Shown: positions 55,001-64,000 of the stretch, piece after piece
Position numbering within the stretch: the stretch's first letter is position 1
How the letters are laid out: every line of letters starts with the position of its first letter
NCBI RefSeq assembly: GCF_001294465.1
Contig: NZ_LGAA01000016.1
Location: 1 to 64,000, forward strand
Reading direction: 5' to 3'
DNA: 64,000 nucleotides
DNA from: Moellerella wisconsensis ATCC 35017
Lineage (GTDB): Bacteria > Pseudomonadota > Gammaproteobacteria > Enterobacterales > Enterobacteriaceae
Position numbers and translations under genes: made by a program
Notes under the pieces: model-generated
Told to the model about the DNA's origin: nothing
The model's input: the letters and a program-made list of their open reading frames with translations, nothing else
Databases searched by the model: none

Positions 55001-56623
55001 ATGAGTCGTAAGCTTAACATCGCATTAGCCCAGATTAATTGGGTGGTTGGTGATATCGAAGGCAACAGCGAACGTATGTTGCAAATTGTCCAGGAGCAAA
55101 AAGATCTCGCTGATTTGGTGGTCTTTTCAGAATTAGCCCTGACAGGCTATCCGCCTGAAGACTTATTGTTCCGCGATGATTTGTATCAACGTTGTAATGC
55201 TCAGTTAGCTCGTTTACAGTCGGCAAGTGAGCATGCCGCAATAATTGTGGGACACCCTTGGAAAGAACAAGGTAAAACTTATAATGCGCTCTCATTCTTC
55301 TGGCAGGGAGCATTAAAAGCTCGTTATTTTAAGCAACAATTACCGAATTACGGTGTTTTCGATGAACCACGCTATTTTGCTGCTGCCGATCAAAGCTGTG
55401 TTATTGATTTTAAAGGTTATCGTTTAGGAGTATTAATTTGCGAAGATGTCTGGTTTGATGCACCGGTTGATGCGGTGAAACAGGCGGGAGCAGAAATTTT
55501 ATTAACCATTAATGCGTCGCCTTATAATCGAGAAAAACCCCATATCCGCTCACAATTATTGAAAAATCATTGCTTACGGACACAGTTACCGATTATTTAC
55601 TTAAATCAGGTTGGTGGACAGGATGAATTAGTGTTTGATGGCTGTTCAAAAGTATTTGATCAGCAGGGTAATCAAACTCACCGTTTAGCGGCTTTTGATG
55701 AGCAAATTGCTTTATGTCAGTTTGATGATGTAAACATTGTGGCGATGGATAAACCGGCACCAGTATTGACGCGGATAGCACAAGTTTATCAAGCGTTAGT
55801 ATTAGCAACACGCGATTATATTAACAAGAATGGATTTAATGGAGCTATCCTTGGATTGTCGGGCGGGATTGATTCGGGATTAACGGTAGCAATTGCTGTT
55901 GATGCCATTGGTAAAGAACATGTGCAAGCTGTCATGATGCCGTTTCGTTATACGTCAGATATGAGTATTCATGATGCGAAAGAGCAAGCTGAATTGCTGG
56001 GTGTTGAATTTGATATTGTCTCCATCGAGCCAATGTTTGATGCTTTTATGACTCAATTACAGCCGATGTTTGCGAATACTCAAGCGGATACCACCGAAGA
56101 GAATTTACAGGCTCGTTGCCGCGCTGTTATTTTGATGGCGATGTCAAATAAACGCCGTCGCTTAGTGCTGACAACCAGTAATAAAAGTGAATCTGCAGTG
56201 GGTTATTCTACCTTATATGGTGATATGGCGGGCGGATTCGATGTGTTAAAAGATGTACCTAAGACAATCGTTTTTGAATTAGCTAAATATCGCAATACGG
56301 TTTCTCCAGCTATTCCACAGCGTGTAATTGATCGTCCTCCTTCTGCTGAGTTAGCGCCCGGACAAGTTGATCAAGACAGTTTACCACCATATGAAATATT
56401 AGACGCTTTGCTGGAAGGTTATGTCGAAAAAGACTTATCAGTTGAACAATTAATTGCTCAAGGATTTGATGCAGAGATTGTACATAAAGTCATTCGTTTA
56501 GTGGATATTAATGAATATAAACGCCGCCAAGCACCTGTTGGGCCACGTATAACGGCACGTAATTTCGGTAAAGATCGTCGTTATCCCATCACTTCGGGTT
56601 TCGGTCGCAAAAACTGGTCATAA
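55001..56623 (+). CDS. nadE: Glutamine-dependent NAD+ synthetase
   Basis: A 540-residue two-domain enzyme completing NAD synthesis from deamido-NAD. The N-terminal nitrilase-type glutaminase has a Glu44-Lys111-Cys147 triad (FSELALTGYPPEDLL, KQQLPNYGVFDEPRYF, LICEDVW). The C-terminal synthetase has the P-loop LGLSGGIDSGLT and TTSNKSESAVGYSTLYGD. E. coli NadE is the short ammonia-dependent form and lies elsewhere, so this gene is a marker of the lineage. It starts 96 bases after glrR and 13 bases before glnB. Confidence 0.96.
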   Translation: MSRKLNIALAQINWVVGDIEGNSERMLQIVQEQKDLADLVVFSELALTGYPPEDLLFRDDLYQRCNAQLARLQSASEHAAIIVGHPWKEQGKTYNALSFFWQGALKARYFKQQLPNYGVFDEPRYFAAADQSCVIDFKGYRLGVLICEDVWFDAPVDAVKQAGAEILLTINASPYNREKPHIRSQLLKNHCLRTQLPIIYLNQVGGQDELVFDGCSKVFDQQGNQTHRLAAFDEQIALCQFDDVNIVAMDKPAPVLTRIAQVYQALVLATRDYINKNGFNGAILGLSGGIDSGLTVAIAVDAIGKEHVQAVMMPFRYTSDMSIHDAKEQAELLGVEFDIVSIEPMFDAFMTQLQPMFANTQADTTEENLQARCRAVILMAMSNKRRRLVLTTSNKSESAVGYSTLYGDMAGGFDVLKDVPKTIVFELAKYRNTVSPAIPQRVIDRPPSAELAPGQVDQDSLPPYEILDALLEGYVEKDLSVEQLIAQGFDAEIVHKVIRLVDINEYKRRQAPVGPRITARNFGKDRRYPITSGFGRKNWS

Positions 56624-56974
<351 letters not shown>

Positions 56975-57095
56975 TCGCTAATAGTGGTGGAGTATGATGT
57001 TTATATACCACCATAAATCTACTGTATTAAAGACGAGACAATAAATTTTCTGTAGTAGAATTATTGGGGATATTTAGTTTAGCGACGCTAAAAAG

Positions 57096-57164
57096 TTGCG
57101 GTAACGGAATAAGCACACAGGAATGGGATGGAATCGTGTGCTTATGGGACCCCCGTTACCGCAA
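57096..57164. terminator. Large two-tier inverted repeat between glnB and hmp
   Basis: Outer arms TTGCGGTAACGG (57096-57107) and CCGTTACCGCAA (57153-57164) are perfect over 12 bp. Inner arms ATAAGCACAC (57109-57118) and GTGTGCTTAT (57136-57145) are perfect over 10 bp, with a 17-base loop. On the minus strand the stem is followed by TTTTT, so it should end the hmp transcript. The size is far beyond a minimal terminator and may be a dispersed repeat element or an RNA-stability structure. Confidence 0.7.
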
Positions 57165-57195
57165 ATAAGAAATGATAAGAGATGAATAATTTGGT

Positions 57196-58386
57196 TTACA
57201 AGACCTTATGTGGACCGAAACATTCATAATGAATATTATCAGAACTGACACCCATCTCTATCAATTGTCGTGCAATAAATTGCATAAATTCGACGGGACC
57301 GCAGCAGTAATAGTGCATCTTAGGATTAATTATCTGAGCTTTAATCATTGAAAGATCCATTAATCCCTGATGGTGATAATCTATCCCTAATTGGTCATCT
57401 GTATTCGGGGTATTATACCAAACGGTAGATTGAGCTTTTTTCAGCGTTGAAATCAAATCGCTAACTTCATCTGCGAAGGCATGTACCTTGCCATTATCCG
57501 TAGCATGTAGCCAGTGAATTTCTCCCGTATGCTGAGTTTGTTTAAGATGATGGAGCATGCTCAACATTGGCGTCAATCCAACCCCTGCTGAAATTAGCGT
57601 CACCGGTGTCTCTGATGCAATATCGAGATAAAAGTCACCACAAGGTGGGGCTAATTTAACCCGATCACCTTGGTTTAAATGCTGATGCAGGTAATTCGAT
57701 ACTGCACCTTTTGATTCGCGCTTAACCGCAATTCGATAGCTATGACCATTAGCTGCTTCAGTTAATGAATATTGGCGAATTTCTTGATTATCAAATCTAG
57801 CATCATTGATATAAATAGTAAGATATTGGCCGGGTAAATAATCTACCACCGGCTGACCATCGACAGGGGCAAATTCAAAACTGGTAATCAGTTCGCTTCG
57901 CGGTATTTTTTTTACCAGTGTAAACTCACGTAGTCCCTGCCAGCCGCCAACTTTCTGTTTATTTTTTTGATAAATTTCAGCTTCACGTTGAATAAAAATA
58001 TTTGCCAATACGCCATAGGCTCGTCCCCATGCATCTAATACTTCTTGTCCCGGGCTGAGTAATTCATCAATAGCCGCCAGTAAATTCTCGCCAACAATCG
58101 GATAGTGTTCTGGTTTAATATTTAAACTAGCGTGTTTTTGAGCAATTTTTTCAACTGCTGACATTAGTACTTCTGGGGTTTCAATATTGATAGCGTAGGC
58201 ACAAATAGCATTAAATAACGCTTCGCGTTGATCCCCGGTTTCTTGATTACGCATATTAAAAATATCTTTTAACTCCGGATGATGTTTGAACATCCGTTCA
58301 TAAAAGTGCGCGGTTAATTTAGGGCCGGTCGCGGCGATAGCGGGAATAGTTGATTTAACAATTGCGATAGTCTGGTGATCGATCAT
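57196..58386 (-). CDS. hmp: Flavohaemoprotein, nitric oxide dioxygenase
   Basis: A 396-residue protein, the E. coli Hmp length. A globin domain (1-140) is followed by FAD- and NAD-binding reductase domains, with RQYSLT as the FAD motif near residue 205, [13 protein letters not shown] near 270 and the C-terminal ECFGPHKVL. It converts nitric oxide to nitrate with O2 and NADPH. I set the start at the ATG at 58386, preceded by AGGAG; the frame is open six codons further. An NsrR-type operator overlaps the promoter. It is divergent from glyA, as in E. coli. Confidence 0.97.
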   Translation of the reverse strand: MIDHQTIAIVKSTIPAIAATGPKLTAHFYERMFKHHPELKDIFNMRNQETGDQREALFNAICAYAINIETPEVLMSAVEKIAQKHASLNIKPEHYPIVGENLLAAIDELLSPGQEVLDAWGRAYGVLANIFIQREAEIYQKNKQKVGGWQGLREFTLVKKIPRSELITSFEFAPVDGQPVVDYLPGQYLTIYINDARFDNQEIRQYSLTEAANGHSYRIAVKRESKGAVSNYLHQHLNQGDRVKLAPPCGDFYLDIASETPVTLISAGVGLTPMLSMLHHLKQTQHTGEIHWLHATDNGKVHAFADEVSDLISTLKKAQSTVWYNTPNTDDQLGIDYHHQGLMDLSMIKAQIINPKMHYYCCGPVEFMQFIARQLIEMGVSSDNIHYECFGPHKVL

Positions 58387-58429
58387 GCAGGTTCTCCTGA
58401 ACATTTCTCATTATATCATGAAAATTTAT

Positions 58430-58452
58430 AACATGTATTATAGATGCAACTT
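58430..58452 (-). promoter_or_regulatory. NsrR-like operator and -10 of hmp
   Basis: On the minus strand, two inverted 11-base half-sites separated by one base resemble the NsrR consensus AAGATGCATTT. The first, AAGTTGCATCT, matches 9 of 11; the second matches 8 of 11. A minus-strand TATAAT (58438-58443) lies inside, so bound NsrR would block transcription until nitric oxide damages its iron-sulfur cluster. Confidence 0.72.
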
Positions 58453-58625
58453 ATATCGTTTTAAAGGTAAAGTAAATAGTCAGATTTTAATAAACCTATT
58501 TAAAGTCATGGCTTGCTAACTATCGATTAATATAAGGCGTATTTTTAGTGATATATGTCAATTTATATTTTATTAATAGTATTTAATAATGTTAATAGAT
58601 TGTAGCTAAAATAATTTTAAAAATA

Positions 58626-58641
58626 ATGCAATCGATTGCGT
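58626..58641 (+). promoter_or_regulatory. PurR box upstream of glyA
   Basis: ATGCAATCGATTGCGT is an exact match to ANGCAANCGNTTNCNT and nearly palindromic. E. coli glyA is a PurR target. It lies 106 bases before the glyA start. The hmp-glyA gap (58387-58746) otherwise holds AT-rich promoter DNA and one short frame (58667-58714) mentioned in the findings. Confidence 0.85.
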
Positions 58642-58746
58642 AATATTTGATGTTAGGGCTATCACCATGAAGAAAAAGAGTTTACACTGTTGGCATTCAG
58701 GTTCGAATGATTGACTACTTTGTATTAGCTGAGGCAGGAGAAGCGA

Positions 58747-60000
58747 ATGTTAAAGCGTGAAATGAATATTGCAGATTACGACCCACAACTGTGGGAAGCG
58801 ATGGAAAATGAAGTAAAACGTCAGGAAGAGCATATTGAGTTAATTGCTTCCGAAAACTACACTAGCCCACGAGTTATGCAAGCTCAGGGATCTCAGCTGA
58901 CCAATAAGTACGCCGAAGGTTATCCAAGCAAACGCTATTATGGTGGTTGCGAATTTGTTGATGTGGTTGAGCAATTAGCCATTGACCGTGCAAAAGAGCT
59001 GTTTGGTGCAGATTACGCTAACGTACAGCCACATTCAGGTTCTCAGGCAAATGCAGCTGTATATATGGCATTACTGAAACCAGGTGACACTGTTTTGGGC
59101 ATGAACCTAGCACACGGCGGACATTTAACCCACGGTTCACCAGTAAACTTCTCCGGCAAATTATATAATATCGTTCCTTACGGTATCGACGAAAGCGGTA
59201 AAATCGACTATGACGATATCGCTGCTCAAGCTAAAAAACATCAGCCTAAAATGATTATTGGTGGCTTCTCTGCCTATTCTGGCGTTGTAGACTGGGCTAA
59301 AATGCGTGAAATCGCTGATAGCATTAGCGCATATTTATTTGTTGATATGGCGCACGTTGCTGGTTTAGTTGCTGCAGATGTTTATCCTAATCCGGTTCCA
59401 CATGCTCACGTTGTTACTACCACGACTCATAAAACACTAGCCGGCCCACGTGGTGGCCTGATTTTAGCTAAAGGTGGTGACGAAGAGCTGTATAAGAAGC
59501 TGAATTCAGCGGTATTCCCAGGTTCACAGGGCGGTCCTTTAATGCACGTTATCGCGGGTAAAGCGGTGGCATTAAAAGAAGCTATGGAACCAGAATTCAA
59601 AGTTTATCAACAACAAGTTGCTAAAAATGCTAAAGCCATGGTTGATGTGTTTCAACAACGCGGCTATAAAGTGGTCTCAGGCGGTACAGAAAATCACCTG
59701 TTCTTAGTTGATTTAGTTGATAAAGACATTACTGGTAAAGATGCCGATGCTGCATTAGGTCGTGCGAATATTACCGTCAATAAAAATAGCGTACCTAACG
59801 ATCCTAAAAGTCCGTTTGTAACTTCTGGCGTACGTATTGGAACACCAGCAATTACTCGCCGTGGTTTTAATGAAGCTGATGCACGTGAATTGGCGGGCTG
59901 GATGTGCGATATTCTTGATGATCTTAATAACGAAGCAACAATCGAGCGTATTAAGCAAAAAGTATTAAATATTTGTGCTAAATATCCAGTCTACGCTTAA
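58747..60000 (+). CDS. glyA: Serine hydroxymethyltransferase
   Basis: A 417-residue PLP enzyme, the E. coli length. It interconverts serine and glycine with tetrahydrofolate, supplying one-carbon units. The PLP-binding Lys is in [14 protein letters not shown] (about residues 224-237), with [18 protein letters not shown] near residues 33-50 and [32 protein letters not shown] precedes the ATG. The PurR box upstream ties it to purine synthesis, which uses its formyl units, together with purL in this window. Confidence 0.98.
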   Translation: MLKREMNIADYDPQLWEAMENEVKRQEEHIELIASENYTSPRVMQAQGSQLTNKYAEGYPSKRYYGGCEFVDVVEQLAIDRAKELFGADYANVQPHSGSQANAAVYMALLKPGDTVLGMNLAHGGHLTHGSPVNFSGKLYNIVPYGIDESGKIDYDDIAAQAKKHQPKMIIGGFSAYSGVVDWAKMREIADSISAYLFVDMAHVAGLVAADVYPNPVPHAHVVTTTTHKTLAGPRGGLILAKGGDEELYKKLNSAVFPGSQGGPLMHVIAGKAVALKEAMEPEFKVYQQQVAKNAKAMVDVFQQRGYKVVSGGTENHLFLVDLVDKDITGKDADAALGRANITVNKNSVPNDPKSPFVTSGVRIGTPAITRRGFNEADARELAGWMCDILDDLNNEATIERIKQKVLNICAKYPVYA

Positions 60001-60102
60001 GTTAATATAAATTATATTCCTCAGATATTAAAAATTCTAGGTCCAAGCCACGTTTATTGACTTTTGTACCTACAATTTAGGCCATAAGGGGATATAATCT
60101 CT

Positions 60103-60137
60103 AACCCGCTGCGATAACCTCGCATAGCGGGTTTTTT
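60103..60137 (+). terminator. Rho-independent terminator after glyA
   Basis: AACCCGCT (60103-60110) pairs with AGCGGGTT (60126-60133), with an inner GCGA/TCGC extension and a following T-run. Confidence 0.9.
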
Positions 60138-60161
60138 GTTTTCTAAAAATGGGGGATAGGG

Positions 60162-61310
60162 ATGGTCATTCCATCAACACGCTGGCTAGCGATAGATTAC
60201 TTCACCTACTTTTTTGCCTATGGTATTTTCTTGCCCTTTTGGTCAATCTGGTTACAAGGAGAGGGTATCGATGCGCAGATGATCGGCTTATTACTTGGCA
60301 TCGGATTATCTGCACGTTTTATCGGGGCACTGCTGATTACGCCAGCGGTTAAAGATCCCGCTAAATTGATCTCAGCATTGCGTATATTAGCGCTACTTAC
60401 ATTGATATTTGCGGTCGGTTTTTCTTTTGGTTCCCATTGGGCATGGTTATTTTTTGTAATGATAGGTTTTAACCTCTTTTTTGCTCCTATGGTGCCATTA
60501 AGCGATTCATTGGCGGGTACTTGGCAAAAGCAATTTACCTTTGATTATGGTCGATTACGTGTTTGGGGCTCGATAGCCTTTATTATTAGTTCCTCGCTAA
60601 TTGGTTATTTGTCCGGTGTTTGGGGGCATAAAACTATCATGATCGCGCTGATTATCAGTATATTAGCGCTGCTACTTGCCACGTTACTCAAGCCTGCCAT
60701 CATGCCCGCGGGGATCAAAAAATCAACCCATGGGCCTAAAATTTCGTTCAAACAGTTGATTGCTGACAGCTCCGTTTGGCGCTTTTTAGTCTGCGTTACG
60801 CTGCTTCAGGGCGCTCATGCGGCTTATTACGGTTTTGCATCGTTGTATTGGAAAGAAGCCGGCTATTCGGATTCGGTGATTGGTAATTTATGGTCATTGG
60901 GCGTGGTAGCTGAAGTAATTGTTTTTACTATTAGCCATCGCTTATTCCGTCGCTGGAGCGCACGTAATTTATTGTTATTATCCGCTATTATTGGAGTGAT
61001 ACGCTGGAGTTTGATGGGCGCATTTACCGCATTACCTGTGTTAATCGTGGTGCAAATATTACATGCGGGAACATTTACCGTATGTCATCTTGCAGCTATG
61101 CGATTTATTAGTGCGCGTAAAGATGATGAAATCATTCCGCTACAGGCTGCTTATTCAGCGTTAGCCATGGGCGGTGGATTAGCCATCGTTACTGTTATTG
61201 TGGGCTTTATATATGAACGGGTGCCTGATCAACACAGCTTAGTATTTTATTTTATGGCGTTATTAGCCCTACCGGCAATTTTTGTTCGACCTAAAATTGT
61301 AGCGCAGTAG
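60162..61310 (+). CDS. hcaT: HcaT-family major facilitator transporter
   Basis: A 382-residue membrane protein with about 11-12 helices. It aligns with E. coli HcaT (379 aa), annotated as a 3-phenylpropionate transporter: STRWLAIDYFTYFFAYGIFLPFWS at the start, FNLFFAPMVPLSDSLAGTWQKQF, the central LLQGAHAAYYGF and the GTFTVCHLAAMRFI stretch. The natural substrate here is uncertain, because no hca catabolic genes are nearby. It is convergent with suhB, as in E. coli, where hcaT also lies next to suhB. Confidence 0.9.
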   Translation: MVIPSTRWLAIDYFTYFFAYGIFLPFWSIWLQGEGIDAQMIGLLLGIGLSARFIGALLITPAVKDPAKLISALRILALLTLIFAVGFSFGSHWAWLFFVMIGFNLFFAPMVPLSDSLAGTWQKQFTFDYGRLRVWGSIAFIISSSLIGYLSGVWGHKTIMIALIISILALLLATLLKPAIMPAGIKKSTHGPKISFKQLIADSSVWRFLVCVTLLQGAHAAYYGFASLYWKEAGYSDSVIGNLWSLGVVAEVIVFTISHRLFRRWSARNLLLLSAIIGVIRWSLMGAFTALPVLIVVQILHAGTFTVCHLAAMRFISARKDDEIIPLQAAYSALAMGGGLAIVTVIVGFIYERVPDQHSLVFYFMALLALPAIFVRPKIVAQ

Positions 61311-61400
61311 CAGTAATCGGTTTGTCTTAGCCATTATTTAGAAAGTAATTTATGGATGATAAAGCAATGCGTAGATGAAACAGCGTGGCTAGTAAAACTA

Positions 61401-61437
61401 AAAGGCCAGAGTGAAGACGTTTCATTCTCTGGCCTTT
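61401..61437. terminator. Bidirectional terminator between hcaT and suhB
   Basis: AAAGGCCAGAG (61401-61411) pairs perfectly with CTCTGGCCTTT (61427-61437), with a further partial TGAA/TTCA stem inside. A and T flanks fit use from both sides of convergent genes. Confidence 0.85.
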
Positions 61438-61491
61438 AAATATCCGGCTTTATACAGGAGCCTTTAGAATAGACTAAAACGCGGAGTTAAA

Positions 61492-62295
61492 TTAACGTTT
61501 TAAGGCTTCATTTAGCTCATCACGCATTGACGCTAATATATCTTTAACGACACGTGGATTACCCGCAACAATGTTACCAGAAGCGATGTAGTTATGACCG
61601 CCAACAAAGTCAGTCACAATGCCGCCTGCTTCACGCACAATCAATTCGCCAGCAAGGAAATCCCAAGGTTTTAAACCGATTTCAAAATAACCATCGACAC
61701 GGCCTGCCGCAACGTAAGCTAAATCTAATGCTGCTGAACCTGTACGACGGAAGTCAGCACAGCTTTCAAACAGCTTAGTCATAATTTTCATATAAACAGC
61801 AGAATGCTGTTTTAATTTGAAAGGAAATCCGGTAGCAATAATAGTGCCTTCCAGTTCGCGAACATCAGAGCTACGTAGACGATAACCATTTAATTGAGCG
61901 CCTTGGCCACGTACCGCCGAGAATAATTCATTGCGCATTGGATCATAAACAACAGCTACTTCTGTACGGCCTTTAACGCGTACAGCGATAGAGACTGAGA
62001 AATGAGGAAGACGTTTAGTGAAGTTGGTAGTGCCATCCAGTGGATCAATTACCCATTGTATATCCTGATCTTTACCTGATAACTCACCACTTTCTTCGGT
62101 GATAATTGTATGATCTGGGTAAGATTTATGAATGATGTCAATAATCAATCGTTCAGAGTCACGGTCAACATTAGTGACGAAATCATTCATACCTTTCTGT
62201 GTGACTTGAATATTGCTCGGATTTTCGTAATTTTGAGCGATTTTATTTCCCGCCTTACGTGCAGCACGTATGGCGATATTGAGCATCGGATGCAT
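61492..62295 (-). CDS. suhB: SuhB, inositol-1-monophosphatase-type antitermination cofactor
   Basis: A 267-residue protein (E. coli 267) of the inositol monophosphatase fold. Metal-binding motifs are ITEESGELSG and WVIDPLDGTTNFTKRLPHF (about 80-100), with the C-terminal KPWDFLAGELIVREAGG. Besides phosphatase activity, SuhB joins the Nus antitermination complex for rRNA transcription in E. coli. It is divergent from trmJ, as in E. coli. Confidence 0.96.
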   Translation of the reverse strand: MHPMLNIAIRAARKAGNKIAQNYENPSNIQVTQKGMNDFVTNVDRDSERLIIDIIHKSYPDHTIITEESGELSGKDQDIQWVIDPLDGTTNFTKRLPHFSVSIAVRVKGRTEVAVVYDPMRNELFSAVRGQGAQLNGYRLRSSDVRELEGTIIATGFPFKLKQHSAVYMKIMTKLFESCADFRRTGSAALDLAYVAAGRVDGYFEIGLKPWDFLAGELIVREAGGIVTDFVGGHNYIASGNIVAGNPRVVKDILASMRDELNEALKR

Positions 62296-62419
62296 GGGTT
62301 TTTTCCACCGGGATGTTAAAGAACGAATTTAAGAGCTGCATACTATACAGTTATTCGGCATCGTAATCAATTTTGTGTTAAGCTTGTGAGATCTTTTTTC
62401 GAAAAAAACGCAAAATATC

Positions 62420-63202
62420 ATGCTAGACAATATCCGCATTATCCTCGTTGAAACTTCCCATACTGGTAATATGGGCTCTACCGCTAGAGCCATGAAAACC
62501 ATGGGGCTATCGAATCTGTATTTAGTCAATCCATTAGTTCAGCCTGATTCTCATTCTATTGCGCTTTCTGCGGGGGCGAGTGATGTGATTGGTAATGCCA
62601 AAATAGTTAATACCTTAGATGAGGCATTAGAAGGGTGTGAATTAGTTATTGGCACCAGTGCACGCTCTCGAACATTATCATGGCCAATGGTCGAGCCGCG
62701 TGATTGTGGTGAAAAAGCGGTGACTCAATCTCAACGTTCGCCAGTCGCCATTGTTTTTGGGCGTGAGCGTGTGGGTTTGACCAACGAAGAATTACAAAAA
62801 TGCCAGTACCATTTATATATTCCAACCAATCCAGAATACGGGTCGTTGAATTTAGCCATGGCAGTTCAGTTAGTTAGCTATGAGATCCGTATGGCATTTC
62901 TGGCTCGTCAACAGAAAAACGACACAGTCACCGAAGAAGAACATACGGTAGAATATCCTCCATCGGAAGATATCGAACGTTTTTATGTGCATCTTGAGCA
63001 GGTATTAAACCATTCAGGGTTTATTCGTAAAGCCCATCCAGGGATTATAATGAGCCGTTTACGTCGCTTATTTACCCGAGCTCATGTAGAGACCCAAGAG
63101 CTGCATATTTTGCGTGGAATTTTAACGTCGATGGAGAAGTGGGCAAGTGGCGCACCGAAAAGTGGCGATGAAAAAAATAGTGATGAAAAAGTATCAAAAT
63201 AA
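62420..63202 (+). CDS. trmJ: TrmJ, tRNA Cm32/Um32 methyltransferase
   Basis: A 260-residue SPOUT methyltransferase (E. coli 246) that 2'-O-methylates position 32 in tRNAs. The N-terminal domain has [23 protein letters not shown]. The knot motifs are [17 protein letters not shown] and the [13 protein letters not shown] segment. The C-terminal extension, with a Lys/Ser-rich tail, accounts for the extra length. It lies before iscR, as in E. coli. Confidence 0.95.
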   Translation: MLDNIRIILVETSHTGNMGSTARAMKTMGLSNLYLVNPLVQPDSHSIALSAGASDVIGNAKIVNTLDEALEGCELVIGTSARSRTLSWPMVEPRDCGEKAVTQSQRSPVAIVFGRERVGLTNEELQKCQYHLYIPTNPEYGSLNLAMAVQLVSYEIRMAFLARQQKNDTVTEEEHTVEYPPSEDIERFYVHLEQVLNHSGFIRKAHPGIIMSRLRRLFTRAHVETQELHILRGILTSMEKWASGAPKSGDEKNSDEKVSK

Positions 63203-63213
63203 GCATTGAAATA

Positions 63214-63263
63214 ATAGTTGAGTGAAATAGTCAGGTAAATAGTTGACTAAATTACTCGGGAAT
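63214..63263 (+). promoter_or_regulatory. Two adjacent type-1 IscR boxes and the iscR promoter
   Basis: Two 25-base stretches (63214-63238 and 63239-63263) abut exactly and both follow the [2Fe-2S]-IscR pattern ATASYYGACTRWWWYAGTCRRSTAT with one to three deviations. Both begin ATAGTTGA. The second contains TTGACT (63243-63248), the likely -35, with CACAAT 17 bases further on as a weak -10. It gives negative autoregulation when IscR carries its cluster. Confidence 0.82.
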
Positions 63264-63302
63264 GACACAATTTCATCTATTATTTACCTCGGAGTATACA
63301 CT

Positions 63303-63806
63303 ATGAGACTCACTTCTAAAGGGCGTTATGCGGTAACAGCTATGCTGGATGTTGCGTTACATTCTCAAACGGGACCTGTCCCTCTGGCTGACATTTCAGA
63401 ACGTCAGGGAATTTCGCTTTCTTATCTTGAGCAGTTGTTTTCTCGTTTACGTAAAAATGAACTGGTTTCTAGTGTCAGAGGTCCGGGCGGCGGGTATTTA
63501 TTGGGTCGCGAACCCGGTCAAATTTTTGTTGCTCAAGTTATTGCTGCGGTTGATGAATCTGTTGATGCCACCCGTTGTCAGGGGAATAAAGACGGTTGCC
63601 AAAATGGTGATCGTTGTTTGACTCATTCACTGTGGCGTGACTTAAGCGACCGTATTACAAGTTTCTTAAGTGGTATTAGTCTTGAGGAACTTGTTAATAA
63701 TCATGATGTTATGGTTGTTGCTGACCGTCAAAATCAAAATAATAGCGGTCGTAAAACAGCCCCTTTAGGGATTACGCCTGAATCTATTATTAATGTAAGA
63801 GCATAA
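63303..63806 (+). CDS. iscR: IscR, iron-sulfur cluster-sensing repressor
   Basis: A 167-residue Rrf2-family regulator (E. coli 162). The winged-helix domain has [20 protein letters not shown] and [29 protein letters not shown]. Cluster ligands Cys92, Cys99 and Cys105 and a nearby His are in [20 protein letters not shown]. The first cysteine gap is one residue longer than in E. coli (92, 98, 104). The frame is open 20 codons upstream, but that stretch contains the IscR boxes, so I use the ATG at 63303. The rest of the isc operon is not in the window. Confidence 0.96.
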   Translation: MRLTSKGRYAVTAMLDVALHSQTGPVPLADISERQGISLSYLEQLFSRLRKNELVSSVRGPGGGYLLGREPGQIFVAQVIAAVDESVDATRCQGNKDGCQNGDRCLTHSLWRDLSDRITSFLSGISLEELVNNHDVMVVADRQNQNNSGRKTAPLGITPESIINVRA

Positions 63807-63876
63807 TTCGGCAGTATTCACGGTAATCCAGTTATTAATTGATTGCCGTGCGAGTTATGTAGTTAGTATGCAAATA

Positions 63877-63920
63877 GATTATATCTAAACCGATTATATA
63901 AAACCGATTATATCTAAGTT
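63877..63920 (+). repeat. Three short direct repeats downstream of iscR
   Basis: The segment GATTATAT recurs at 63877, 63892 and 63906, each copy followed by CTAA or AAAA, giving units of about 14-15 bases with partly shared flanks (AAACC before the second and third). The role is unknown: a slipped-strand repeat or a tandem protein-binding array are both possible. Confidence 0.5.
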
Positions 63921-63929
63921 AAGGATGAG

Positions 63930-64000
63930 TTAGGCAAAGTGGCAAACGAGAACATCTTGGACATCAGATGATTCTACAATAATAGCGCAGCTAACTCCCT
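63930..64000 (-). CDS. Possible C-terminal end of an unidentified minus-strand gene
   Basis: At the right edge the minus strand is open for 22 codons and ends at TAA (63930-63932), with the C-terminal residues VQDVLVCHFA. I do not recognise it. iscS normally follows iscR in enterobacteria on the same strand, and I cannot see its start in the 194 bases available, so something else may be inserted here. The stretch is too short to be sure that it is coding. Confidence 0.2.
   Translation of the reverse strand, partial: GVSCAIIVESSDVQDVLVCHFA

Noticed and set aside
60149-60352. 67-codon frame overlapping the hcaT start
   Set aside because: It is an out-of-frame shadow of hcaT.
63942-63997. In-frame TGA at 63969-63971 between GTGGCAAACGAG and TACAATAATAGC on the plus strand, considered as a selenocysteine codon or iscS start
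   Set aside because: No similarity to IscS or a selenoprotein, and no selenocysteine-insertion stem is seen; the frame is very short.
63927-63997. 71-base segment with complementary ends, considered as a tRNA
   Set aside because: There is no T-loop (TTCRA) or D-loop signature; only the end pairing fits.

Overview
The window looks like a stretch of chromosome from a low-GC member of the Enterobacterales, most likely the Proteus/Providencia/Arsenophonus group (Morganellaceae). The housekeeping proteins align nearly end to end, from memory, with their E. coli counterparts (GrcA 127 aa, Rnc 226 aa, PurL 1295 aa, Hmp 396 aa, GlyA 417 aa), but the DNA is AT-rich. A long glutamine-dependent NadE also sits between glrR and glnB, which E. 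coli lacks. The family assignment is inference. There is no rRNA, recognisable tRNA, CRISPR array or insertion sequence.

Layout. (1) 1-1.9 kb: the start of recN with two LexA boxes, nadK, and grpE behind a heat-shock promoter. (2) 2.0-22.2 kb: a type VI secretion (T6SS) locus, all on the plus strand, ordered tssA, hcp, tssB, tssC, a second shorter tssC-like gene, tssE, tssF, tssG, an FHA gene, tssJ, tssK, tssL, tssM, a small kinase-like gene, vgrG, a 194-aa gene, a PAAR gene and a 313-aa gene of unknown function. It encodes a contractile sheath, baseplate, membrane complex and spike, but no ClpV ATPase, no PppA phosphatase and no evident toxin-immunity pair. (3) 22.3-32.5 kb: ung, grcA with two FNR boxes, an ankyrin-repeat lipase-like gene, srmB, trmN, nadB, then rpoE-rseA-rseB-rseC behind a sigma-E promoter and a short rseD-like leader ORF. 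(4) 33-40 kb: lepA-lepB-rnc-era-recO, pdxJ-acpS and yfhL. (5) 40.6-43.8 kb: a sugar transporter, an FMN reductase and a LeuE exporter between yfhL and tadA. (6) 43.9-57 kb: tadA, mltF and purL (PurR box), then the GlmY small-RNA region with three GlrR sites, an IHF site and a sigma-54 promoter, followed by glrK-qseG-glrR, nadE and glnB. (7) 57-64 kb: hmp (NsrR-like operator), glyA (PurR box), hcaT, suhB, trmJ and iscR (two IscR boxes).

How the parts work together. The T6SS genes are tightly packed, with several overlapping starts and stops, and read as one or a few operons for a cell-envelope-spanning injection machine. GlrK/GlrR activates GlmY through the GlrR sites found here, linking envelope status to glucosamine-6-phosphate supply. 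RpoE and the Rse proteins monitor outer-membrane protein folding. Lep, Rnc and Era handle secretion and RNA/ribosome maturation.

The most unusual content is the T6SS: a tandem sheath paralogue, a missing unfoldase, a reduced kinase and an orphan helical protein at its distal end. Next is the ankyrin-lipase gene 1.7 kb beyond it. Function statements rest on recognising families from memory; no searches were run.
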